This document shows positions 1 through 4,496 of a DNA stretch of 25,103 bases, in pieces (position 1 is the stretch's first letter; each line of letters opens with the position of its first letter). Origin of the DNA: a virus; IMG/VR virus record IMGVR_UViG_3300035703_000394, positions 1 to 25,103 of that record; one strand, given 5' to 3'. The position numbers were made by a program, and so were the translations under genes. A model generated the notes under the pieces. It made no database searches. It saw only the letters and a list, made by a program, of their open reading frames with translations, and was not told the DNA's origin.

Positions 1-130
1 TAACAAAGTATAACCAAAAGTGGGGCGGTAGTTCCCAAATTAAGCTATTGTGCTTCTAATTTACTTTTGTCGGTAAGTCAGGGTTCTGCACTTCTAATCC
101 CCACCTTCGGTTATACTCAACCGTTATATG
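1..130. repeat. Long palindromic element B (attC-like or MITE-like), cut by the window edge
   Basis: The arms TATAACC.AA.GTGGGG at 9-25 and its reverse complement at 99-115 match except for two positions. Outside them lie TAAC (1-4) and GTTATA (123-128), with a 3-4 base spacer on the left and about 6 bases (TCAACC) on the right. The centre carries a box at 48-76 (TTGTGC, CTAATTTACTTT, GTCGGTAA) that recurs in the element at 640-771. It lies directly 3' of the tRNA-like gene when read on the minus strand. The palindrome is seen directly; the attC interpretation is inference. Confidence 0.6.
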
Positions 131-144
131 AAATAAAAAATTTG

Positions 145-269
145 TGGGGAGCGCAGGATTCGAACCTACAAACCACAGAGCTAAGGTTTTTTACCAGCAT
201 TTCTGCTTACGGGCGACTTCGTGGTGCTTCCGCCAATCTACTGCCGTATACCAATTCCGCCAGCTCCCC
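145..269 (-). tRNA. tRNA-like gene with an expanded, irregular middle
   Basis: Reading the minus strand from 269, the acceptor arm GGGGAGC pairs perfectly over 7 bp with GCTCCCC (152-146), followed by A at 145. The T arm is textbook: stem GTAGG/CCTGC around TTCGAAT. The D region (GGAATTGGTATA) looks like that of a leucine or serine tRNA. Between D arm and T arm there are about 73 bases, where an anticodon arm plus long variable arm would need 30 to 40, and I cannot find a clean 5-bp anticodon stem with a 7-base loop. The insert contains AGCA-GAAA-TGCT and GGCG...CGCC hairpins. It may be a degenerate tRNA, a tRNA with an insertion, or a tRNA-like structure with another job. No amino-acid identity is assigned. 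Confidence 0.5.
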
Positions 270-300
270 AAAATACAAAAAAAACAAATTTTTTACATCA

Positions 301-355
301 TATAACAAAGTATTTACGCCATTAAAACGGACACAAATACTCGTCCGTTATAGGC
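301..355. repeat. Short palindromic element C (attC-like)
   Basis: TATAAC (301-306) pairs with GTTATA (347-352), and inside it AGTATTT pairs with AAATACT. The left spacer is 2 bases (AA) and the right is 5 (CGTCC). An alternative inner hairpin AACGGAC/GTCCGTT (326-332 and 343-349) is also possible. The right end reads GTTATAGGC, the mirror of the GCCTATAAC that opens the element at 640. It sits just 3' of the gene ending at 381. Confidence 0.5.
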
Positions 356-380
356 AATATTAAAAACTGCCAACGCTCCG

Positions 381-617
381 TTAATCATCGCCTTCATAGT
401 TACTTTCATTCTCTCCAAATCCTACCATTGGAATAACAGTTGCTTTATACATATTCAAAGCCAACTCTTTTAATTCACGTTTGTATCGCACATCTCTTTT
501 TTCGTGTTCACACAATAGTTTATGTGCTTCTTTTTTATCTTTTGCGGTAATTAAAAGTGTTTCCACATAGCAACTGTTACTGCATTCTATTGTAGCTTGA
601 TATAATTTTATTGCCAT
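381..617 (-). CDS. Small protein of unknown function
   Basis: The product is 78 residues and is not recognised. It looks like a soluble, single-domain protein with a beta strand (KLYQATIECSNS), a lysine-rich helix (TAKDKKEAHKLLCEHEKRD) and a second strand-like part (MYKATVIPMVGFG), ending in an acidic tail. It has three cysteines, none in a metal-binding pattern. The pattern ATIE...ITAKDKKEA resembles small phage and mobile-element proteins in which a strand-helix unit handles a modified peptide or nucleic acid, but this is only an impression. It starts with ATG at 617 after an A-rich leader. The gene stands alone between two palindromic elements, 640-771 upstream and 301-355 downstream, like a one-gene cassette. 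Confidence 0.6.
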   Translation of the reverse strand: MAIKLYQATIECSNSCYVETLLITAKDKKEAHKLLCEHEKRDVRYKRELKELALNMYKATVIPMVGFGENESNYEGDD

Positions 618-639
618 CGCTCAAAAAGTTTTTAATACA

Positions 640-771
640 GCCTATAACATTGGGTTTAAAGAAAGCTGGCTGTGTCGCTTAATCAAACCTTTGTGCATCT
701 AATTTACTTTGTCGGTAAAAGAAACGTTAGTGCATCTTAACCCGCCTTCTTAAACCCAAATACCGTTAGGC
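640..771. repeat. Long palindromic element A (attC-like)
   Basis: The left end GCCTATAAC (640-648) mirrors GTTAGGC (765-771). Inside, TTGGGTTTAA (650-659) pairs with TTAAACCCAA (750-759). The left spacer is one base and the right is 5 (ATACC). On the minus strand the first seven bases, GCCTAAC, fit the integron R'' consensus RYYYAAC and contain the stop codon of the gene ending at 766. The opposite end, GTTATAGGC, has two extra bases relative to the R' consensus GTTRRRY. The central box at 691-718 nearly matches 48-76, and GTGCATCT occurs twice (693-700 and 731-738). The integron reading is inference. Confidence 0.65.
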
Positions 772-972
772 GTAATAATCACACTTCTGCAAAGCACCAC
801 CTAATATTTTAATAAATTCTGATTGTGTTTTACCATCTTCTTTAAATTTATGCTTTACTAAACACTTAATCCCGTTTTCGGAATTTTTACAAGTATCACA
901 TATTACTACGCATAACAACAAGTTAGCGTTATTGCTTTCGTTTTCCAAATTATCATTCTCCATATATTTCAA
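766..972 (-). CDS. Small cysteine-containing protein of unknown function
   Basis: The product is 68 residues from a TTG at 972, or 65 from the ATG at 963. The leader before the TTG (TAAAAACAAAAC) closely resembles the leaders of the genes starting at 1545 and 1724, which favours the TTG or suggests that an ancestral ATG mutated. The middle part LLLCVVICDTCKNSENGIKCLVKHK carries CxxC plus a third cysteine about eight residues later, and a final cysteine lies near the C terminus, so it could bind a metal. A short hydrophobic run (LLLCVVI) is too short for a clear membrane segment. The stop codon lies within the end of the palindrome at 640-771, as in integron cassettes. Function is unknown. Confidence 0.55.
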   Translation of the reverse strand: MKYMENDNLENESNNANLLLCVVICDTCKNSENGIKCLVKHKFKEDGKTQSEFIKILGGALQKCDYYA

Positions 973-984
973 GTTTTGTTTTTA

Positions 985-1031
985 AATTTAAGTTTGTGTT
1001 AGCAACAACGCCAACTTGCAACCGTTCGTTA
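985..1031. repeat. Weak, degenerate boundary element D
   Basis: This spacer lies 3' of the gene ending at 1029. It contains GCCAAC...CCGTT...GTTAA, similar to the sequence just after the gene ending at 381 (GCCAACGCTCCGTTAA, 369-384). Only a poor inverted repeat is visible (AAGTT/AACTT). It may be a decayed member of the element family, or simply an intergenic sequence. Confidence 0.2.
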
Positions 1032-1301
1032 ATTAATTGTTTTGTATAGTTTGTTTAATTCTTTGTCGAAACTTTCAATAAAATCCATTTCGTATTGATT
1101 CATGCTTTGCTTTATTATGTGGCTGCCTATTCTATCGCATTTATCATTTAAGAATGTTAATGCAAATGTGGTGTAATCCTTATTGATAAACATTTCTAAA
1201 TACCATAAGCCCAAATCAGCCTTAATATTATTAGCTGCATTATACTCATCTAATTTATCATAAATGTAGCTTTCCCAGTAGTTTATTTCATCATTTAACA
1301 T
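1029..1301 (-). CDS. Small acidic protein of unknown function
   Basis: The product is 90 residues, soluble and rich in aromatic and acidic residues. It reads as mostly helical: an N-terminal helix (NYWESYIYDKLDEYNA), a central part (LGLWYLEMFINKDYTTFALTFLNDK) and a C-terminal amphipathic helix (YEMDFIESFDKELNKLYK). There is no signal peptide, membrane segment or family motif that I recognise. The start codon overlaps the end of the upstream gene (1291-1545) by 11 bases, so the two are probably translated together from the promoter at 1748-1781. Proteins of this size and charge at this place in phages are often accessory or anti-host proteins, but nothing in the sequence shows that here. Confidence 0.65.
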   Translation of the reverse strand: MLNDEINYWESYIYDKLDEYNAANNIKADLGLWYLEMFINKDYTTFALTFLNDKCDRIGSHIIKQSMNQYEMDFIESFDKELNKLYKTIN

Positions 1302-1545
1302 GGCTGTTCAGTTTTGACATTAATAATATGTAAGTATGGTTAAATTCCTGTTCAGTAATTTGGTCGTAGCTTAATGGGTATTGCATTAAGTAATTATTTA
1401 CCGAGATTGAGTAGTCATCTTCGCCTACAAATAAAACAATAGATTTGTTTTCATTCAGCATGTAGTAGTGATGTTTGTCTTTTGTAAATAAAGGTAAGTT
1501 TACTTCTACTTCAACTTTTTCCTTGCGTTCAATTGTTACTTTCAT
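1291..1545 (-). CDS. Small protein of unknown function
   Basis: The product is 84 residues with a strand-rich N terminus (MKVTIERKEKVEVEVNLPLF), then a segment reading YYMLNENKSIVLFVGEDDYSIS, and a helical C terminus (ITEQEFNHTYILLMSKL). It resembles a small beta-sheet domain; no known motif is seen. The ATG at 1545 is preceded by TAAAAACAAAGAAC. The 20-base stretch covering leader and start is identical to the one at the gene starting at 1724, so the two genes share the same translation signal. It is the second gene of a three-gene operon and is probably coupled to the gene that follows it. Confidence 0.65.
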   Translation of the reverse strand: MKVTIERKEKVEVEVNLPLFTKDKHHYYMLNENKSIVLFVGEDDYSISVNNYLMQYPLSYDQITEQEFNHTYILLMSKLNSHVK

Positions 1546-1738
1546 GTTCTTTGTTTTTAGTTGTTTAATTCATGAATAATTGGTAAAAAAATAAATAATA
1601 TTATACTTATAATAATAAAATCAATTAATTTACGGTCCATAAAAAAACAAATAATAGCATTAGCTAAAATTAATTTTATATATGTAATTATAAATTCTAA
1701 TATTTTTTCTTTATTTGTTTTCATGTTCTTTGTTTTTA
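1540..1738. repeat. Pair of identical 20-base direct repeats at two start codons
   Basis: Positions 1540-1559 and 1719-1738 are identical. On the minus strand both read TAAAAACAAAGAACATGAAA, that is, leader, start codon and second codon. A diverged copy (TAAAAACAAAACTTGAAA) lies at 967-984, at the start of the gene ending at 766. The repeats may be a shared translation-initiation element or a trace of duplication. Confidence 0.7.
1557..1724 (-). CDS. Small two-helix membrane peptide
   Basis: This 55-residue open frame begins MKTNKEKILEFIITYIKLIL and ends FLPIIHELNN before TAA at 1557. After a lysine-rich start there are two hydrophobic stretches (roughly residues 9-28 and 35-50) joined by a short charged turn (MDRK). 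This fits a small inner-membrane protein with two spans and a hairpin topology. Support for it being real: a full Bacteroidetes promoter lies immediately upstream, and its leader and start are identical over 20 bases to those of the next gene, 12 bases downstream. It could be a holin-like, superinfection-exclusion or toxin-like peptide; none of these can be chosen from sequence alone. Confidence 0.55.
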   Translation of the reverse strand: MKTNKEKILEFIITYIKLILANAIICFFMDRKLIDFIIISIILFIFLPIIHELNN

Positions 1739-1747
1739 AATATAAAG

Positions 1748-1781
1748 CAAATATAAAGTAATTATTAATAACTTTTACAAA
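1748..1781 (-). promoter_or_regulatory. Bacteroidetes-type promoter for the 1724-1029 operon
   Basis: On the minus strand, TTTG (1781-1778) is followed after 22 bases by TATATTTG (1755-1748), fitting the Bacteroidetes primary-sigma pattern TTTG-N17-23-TAnnTTTG. Transcription would begin near 1742, giving a leader of roughly 18 bases before the ATG at 1724. The site lies immediately downstream of the terminator at 1789-1823, so this is a new transcription unit. Confidence 0.6.
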
Positions 1782-1788
1782 GGTATAT

Positions 1789-1823
1789 AAAAAAAAAGCA
1801 ACTATTTTTTTACAATAATTGCT
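1789..1823 (-). terminator. Rho-independent terminator closing the structural operon
   Basis: On the minus strand AGCAATTATT pairs with AATAGTTGCT (10 bp, one wobble) around a short A-rich loop, followed by nine T. It lies 28 bases after the stop of the holin gene. Confidence 0.75.
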
Positions 1824-1850
1824 AACTACTTGAAAATCAATAGTAAAATT

Positions 1851-2327
1851 TTACTTAATCAGCTTGTCGATTTGACTTTGTTTTTGAGCTGATCCTTGAG
1901 AAGATCCAAAAAAATAAGAAACTACTTGAGTACAAACAGCACTTAATACACCTAATACATAAATAATAATGTCTTTTTCATTTCCAACCTCTCTAAACAT
2001 CAAAACATAAAATAATATAAACGTCATAACAATTACTGTTATAGCAAGTATAGGTGTAATTATTTTATTTATTAATGGAGCTGCTTCGCTTGTTGCTATC
2101 TGTATTTCACGATTTCTTGCGCTATCCATTTCTTTTTGGTAAACTTCTAATTGTTTGGTAGCTTCTTGCTCCATTATTTCTAAATGGCTATTTAAAACCT
2201 TTTGAAGCTCTAAATTAGCAGCATCTTTTTCTTCTTTCGTTTGAACGAATTTATCTACAACATTGGCAACTGATTCAACTACTTGGCCAGCTCCACCTGA
2301 AAATATTTTATTTAGAAAGTTTGGCAT
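1851..2327 (-). CDS. Holin of the GTA 3TM type
   Basis: This is a probable holin, the protein that permeabilises the inner membrane at the end of the lytic cycle. The 158-residue product has a glycine-containing N terminus (FSGGAGQVVESV), a long charged helix at about 30-80 (KEEKDAANLELQK...QLEVYQKEMDSARNRE), two strong membrane spans at about 88-111 and 119-140, and a C terminus YFFGSSQGSAQKQ. The conserved small-residue tail (FGSS.GS..K) and layout match the family of 3TM holins (GTA_holin_3TM), common in Bacteroidetes phages. The third amphipathic span would lie in the N-terminal part. It starts with ATG at 2327 and is the last gene of the structural run, next to the DUF5675 lysis candidate, before a strong terminator. 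Confidence 0.75.
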   Translation of the reverse strand: MPNFLNKIFSGGAGQVVESVANVVDKFVQTKEEKDAANLELQKVLNSHLEIMEQEATKQLEVYQKEMDSARNREIQIATSEAAPLINKIITPILAITVIVMTFILFYVLMFREVGNEKDIIIYVLGVLSAVCTQVVSYFFGSSQGSAQKQSQIDKLIK

Positions 2328-2348
2328 AAAAAAAATTTATTATATTTG
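2320..2348 (+). promoter_or_regulatory. Bacteroidetes-type promoter on the opposite strand
   Basis: On the plus strand TTTG (2320-2323) is followed after 17 bases by TATATTTG (2341-2348), a full match to TAnnTTTG. It overlaps the first codons of the holin gene and points away from it, toward a terminator 40 bases further on. No plus-strand protein gene lies there. Confidence 0.4.
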
Positions 2349-2354
2349 CATACG

Positions 2355-2416
2355 TTCTTTTCATAAAACTAATATTCTTTGAACAACGAAGCCTTTCAGA
2401 AATGAGAGGCTTTTTT
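2355..2416 (+). ncRNA. Candidate small plus-strand RNA
   Basis: This is the interval between the plus-strand promoter at 2320-2348 and the plus-strand terminator at 2389-2416, about 60 bases long. It lies in the gap between the holin and DUF5675 genes and would be the only plus-strand transcript in the window. It is inferred only from these two signals. Confidence 0.3.
2389..2416 (+). terminator. Rho-independent terminator, plus-strand orientation
   Basis: AAGCCTTTCA pairs with TGAGAGGCTT (10 bp, one wobble) around a GAAA loop and is followed by TTTTTT on the plus strand. On the minus strand the stem is followed only by TTCGTTGTTC, so it is a weaker stop for the main operon. Confidence 0.6.
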
Positions 2417-2419
2417 GAT

Positions 2420-2845
2420 TTAAAGGATTTGTAATGTGTGTTTTTCATCTTTGTGCAATAGCAAAAGATTAACCAAATCATTTTCAGCTTTTGTGCTATC
2501 GAATATCGCATTGTCGCCTTTCTGATAACCCACTAAAATACAGCCGAGCGAATGATCCGCCGAGTTCCCTCTGTGCATGAGAACACCATCAAATCCTTTT
2601 ATATTAAGAATACGAGGCAACATCCTTTTAAACTTAGGACTTAAGTTAACTATCAACTCATAATTGCCTGAAGGAATTGCAGTAACTCCAAAAATCTTTT
2701 TTGTGTTAATGAATAAAAGACTATCTGTTTGTTTTAATCCTCTATCTTTATCTTCTAATGTATAACAGAAAAACTTCTCGTTAACATAAAGCTTTCCGAT
2801 AGTGCTTACTTCTGTTTTTATTTCTCTAACTACTTTTAGTTTCAT
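2420..2845 (-). CDS. DUF5675 family protein, candidate cell-wall lysis enzyme
   Basis: The 141 residues match the DUF5675 layout: an N-terminal strand region (VVREIKTEVSTIGKLYV), the motif CYTLEDKDRGLK at 27-38, AIPSGNYEL at 56-64, and the signature HRGNSADHSLGCILVG at 91-106. The His-Gly-Asn...Ser-x-Gly-Cys arrangement (H91, S99, C102) resembles the active-site loop of L,D-transpeptidase-type enzymes, but homology is not shown. In Bacteroidetes phages this family is commonly found beside holins, as here, where the holin is the next gene. A role as endolysin or wall-modifying enzyme is therefore inferred. The start at 2845 overlaps the upstream gene by 20 bases. No signal peptide is visible, so passage through the holin is expected. 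Confidence 0.7.
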   Translation of the reverse strand: MKLKVVREIKTEVSTIGKLYVNEKFFCYTLEDKDRGLKQTDSLLFINTKKIFGVTAIPSGNYELIVNLSPKFKRMLPRILNIKGFDGVLMHRGNSADHSLGCILVGYQKGDNAIFDSTKAENDLVNLLLLHKDEKHTLQIL

Positions 2846-3029
2846 CTTCTATCTTTTTTGGTAAAATAGCTTCATTTGGTCTTGTATAGAATTGTTCGTA
2901 TCTATCACGTTCTAAACAATTAAAAAGTTTTTCTTCTAAATTAGCTACTCTATTATGTGTGTGCCATAGCCATAATACTAAAACAGCAGTTGCACCATAT
3001 TTCTTTATAAGTTCTAAAGTTTCTTTCAT
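2826..3029 (-). CDS. Small membrane-anchored protein of the lysis region
   Basis: The product is 67 residues. A hydrophobic segment at about 10-24 (YGATAVLVLWLWHTH) follows a short charged start and would anchor the protein with its remainder on one side of the membrane. A short coiled-coil-like stretch follows (RVANLEEKLFNCLERDRYEQ), then a charged tail. The size, single N-terminal span and coil are those of small phage holin-like, antiholin or spanin-like proteins, and the position next to DUF5675 and holin fits. No lipobox is seen, which argues against an outer-membrane spanin. The ATG overlaps the preceding stop in an ATGA arrangement. Confidence 0.6.
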   Translation of the reverse strand: MKETLELIKKYGATAVLVLWLWHTHNRVANLEEKLFNCLERDRYEQFYTRPNEAILPKKIEDETKSS

Positions 3030-3244
3030 GGTATTGGTGGTGTTGGTGGTGGTGTGTATGGACTTAATGGAATATCTAATAAATAAGCGTATTGTGTTTG
3101 AGCAACATCAATTTCATCTTGTTCACTTAAAAATAAAAAATAAACTCCATTTATATCTTGAACGAAATTAAAAAATGTATCAGCATCAATGAACGTGCCT
3201 TGTAGTTCATTTGCTTGTTGGTTTGTTACTATTCTGCCTTCCAT
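3026..3244 (-). CDS. Small virion-region protein with proline-rich tail
   Basis: The product is 72 residues and is not recognised. The N terminus (MEGRIVTNQQANELQGTFIDADTFFNFVQDINGVYFLFLSEQD) reads as a small alpha/beta domain, and the C terminus ends PYTPPPTPPIP. Such QANELQG...F.P..D.NG.YFIS..E patterns occur in small proteins beside tail-fibre genes of Bacteroidetes phages, so a virion accessory role is plausible but unproven. Translation is coupled on both sides: the start shares one base with the stop of the 266-residue gene before it, and the stop overlaps the next start by four bases. Confidence 0.6.
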   Translation of the reverse strand: MEGRIVTNQQANELQGTFIDADTFFNFVQDINGVYFLFLSEQDEIDVAQTQYAYLLDIPLSPYTPPPTPPIP

Positions 3245-4044
3245 TATACGTTTCTTCCTAAAGTTGTTTGATAATTTTGAACCGCAGTATAAAAGTTACT
3301 CGCTTCTGTATCTGTTAAGCCATCGCCTATTGAAGCAAAGGCACATTGTTTTGGAGAATAAAATGTTGGAGTTCCGTTTGAATTTAACGCTCCTATAAAT
3401 ATTGAAACAGTTGGTCTTGATGAACTTGCGCTTGTGCCACTTAAAATTTTTGTTCCATTTCTGAATCCTGTATCAACATTCGATGCTGTTCTATTTCCAT
3501 TAAAAAACCCCAAAGAACTTGAATTTGTAACGCTTGAACTAACACCTTGCAAAGTATTTAGTAAATTGTAGTACAAAGTTCCATCCCTTAAAATAATTAA
3601 GTTGTAAACATTTGGTGTGTAAGCTCCGATGTCATATTTATTTGTTAACGCTGATTCTGTTCTTGAATAAAAAGATAAATGTGTACTATTTAATTGAAGA
3701 ACAGTTGACGGCGTTAATGATGTATTTGCATAGGCACTTGTTCCATTTGGTGTCATTCCTGTTGAAGCATGAGTCCACCCTGTAGAAAATGATAAATTAT
3801 AAGTACCTGGTTGTTTAAGATTAACGGCATGTGATGAAGCTACACCACCAACAATAGGATAGATAGCTTTCATTTTAGTCCAAATGTTAGCACTCTTTAA
3901 ATCTAAAACAAGTTGATTAACTGCGCTTTTTTGAGTAGCATCTGTTATTCCAGCAGCAGTAATAAAGGCTTGTGCATCTGCATCAGTTGAAGCACCTCCT
4001 AATGGTACATAGCTTTTAGGTGTTATTCCTAAACTTAGTCTCAT
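3244..4044 (-). CDS. LamG/concanavalin-like virion surface protein
   Basis: The 266-residue product begins with an assembly region (SYVPLGGASTDADAQAFITAAGI). A helical segment follows (TDATQKSAVNQLVLDLKSANIW) and then KMKAIYPIVGG, a pattern I know from tail-associated surface proteins of Bacteroidetes phages. Residues from about 75 to the end are serine-, threonine- and asparagine-rich beta strands, including GWTHASTGMTPNGTSAYAN, as in LamG/concanavalin-like glycan-binding folds. It is likely a receptor-binding or decorating protein on the tail or capsid. It overlaps the 93-residue gene before it by four bases. The recognition of a jelly-roll is by pattern only. Confidence 0.6.
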   Translation of the reverse strand: MRLSLGITPKSYVPLGGASTDADAQAFITAAGITDATQKSAVNQLVLDLKSANIWTKMKAIYPIVGGVASSHAVNLKQPGTYNLSFSTGWTHASTGMTPNGTSAYANTSLTPSTVLQLNSTHLSFYSRTESALTNKYDIGAYTPNVYNLIILRDGTLYYNLLNTLQGVSSSVTNSSSLGFFNGNRTASNVDTGFRNGTKILSGTSASSSRPTVSIFIGALNSNGTPTFYSPKQCAFASIGDGLTDTEASNFYTAVQNYQTTLGRNV

Positions 4045-4322
4045 TCTGAATAAGCTATAATTGAACCTGATGTCAAAGTCAAATTAGTAAAAACAGCATC
4101 ACCAGGAGCATAAATAATTGCACCTTGTTTTAATGTTTTACCACTTAATCCAATTGCTGATAAATAATCAGTTGATGTACTACCTGCTAACCCACCTGTT
4201 AAAGTAGCTACTACAGTATCAGCTTGAACAATAAAGCAATAATATTTCTTACCTGTTCTTGCTACTGTGTTATCAATATATTCACAGCCACCGTTAGCTG
4301 TTAGTCTTAATGCGTTTGCCAT
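4041..4322 (-). CDS. Small virion structural protein
   Basis: This 93-residue protein is rich in Ala, Gly, Thr and beta strands (MANALRLTANGGCEYIDNT, then KKYYCFIVQADTVVATLTG, then a strand-rich C terminus with KTLKQGAIIYAPGDAVFTNLTLTSGSIIAYSE). The closing motif, in which a tyrosine-proline turn is followed by F..L.L.SGS..AY, is common in small head-decoration or fibre-base proteins of Bacteroidetes phages. It lies immediately before the LamG-like gene and overlaps it by four bases, which suggests a structural partner. The gene heads a coupled group, and the motif TGGTACTTTAAA lies upstream of its start at 4335-4346. Confidence 0.55.
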   Translation of the reverse strand: MANALRLTANGGCEYIDNTVARTGKKYYCFIVQADTVVATLTGGLAGSTSTDYLSAIGLSGKTLKQGAIIYAPGDAVFTNLTLTSGSIIAYSE

Positions 4323-4334
4323 GTTGTTTTATTT

Positions 4335-4346
4335 TTTAAAGTACCA
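4335..4346 (-). promoter_or_regulatory. TGGTACTTT motif, copy 1
   Basis: The minus strand reads TGGTACTTTAAA, directly after the stop of the 49-residue gene and about 12 bases before the ATG at 4322. It is one of six copies, each at the head of a gene block. Confidence 0.45.
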
Positions 4347-4496
4347 TTATTTTATTTCTTTGTAACCATAACGAATAATTGTTTGTGGCTCTTCTAATGA
4401 TAAGCCATAAAACTCAATTGTCTCAAGTTCATTATTTGTATAGTAGTAAATATTATACTTATTATTTTCAAATATTATTTGATAAGTTAAATTCAT
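4347..4496 (-). CDS. Small coupled protein after the tail fibre
   Basis: A 49-residue frame runs from the ATG at 4496, which overlaps the stop of the tail-fibre gene in an ATGA arrangement, to TAA at 4347. The product is rich in Tyr, Asn and Ile (NLTYQIIFENNKYNIYYYTN), followed by LETIEFYGLSLEEPQTIIRYGY. It reads as a small beta protein. Function is unknown. The exact overlap and the motif immediately after its stop support it as a real gene. Confidence 0.5.
   Translation of the reverse strand: MNLTYQIIFENNKYNIYYYTNNELETIEFYGLSLEEPQTIIRYGYKEIK

Noticed and set aside
145-269. tmRNA
   Set aside because: The acceptor and T arms would fit, but 125 bases is far too short and no tag-reading frame is visible.
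67-363. Plus-strand 98-residue open frame
   Set aside because: It runs across the palindrome, the tRNA-like gene and the next palindrome; its content is explained by those elements.
1-771. CRISPR array
   Set aside because: The repeats are few, irregularly spaced, of different lengths and palindromic over more than 50 bases, with genes between them.
2308-2511. Minus-strand 67-residue open frame
   Set aside because: It lies across the terminator hairpin and overlaps both the DUF5675 gene end and the holin start in another frame.
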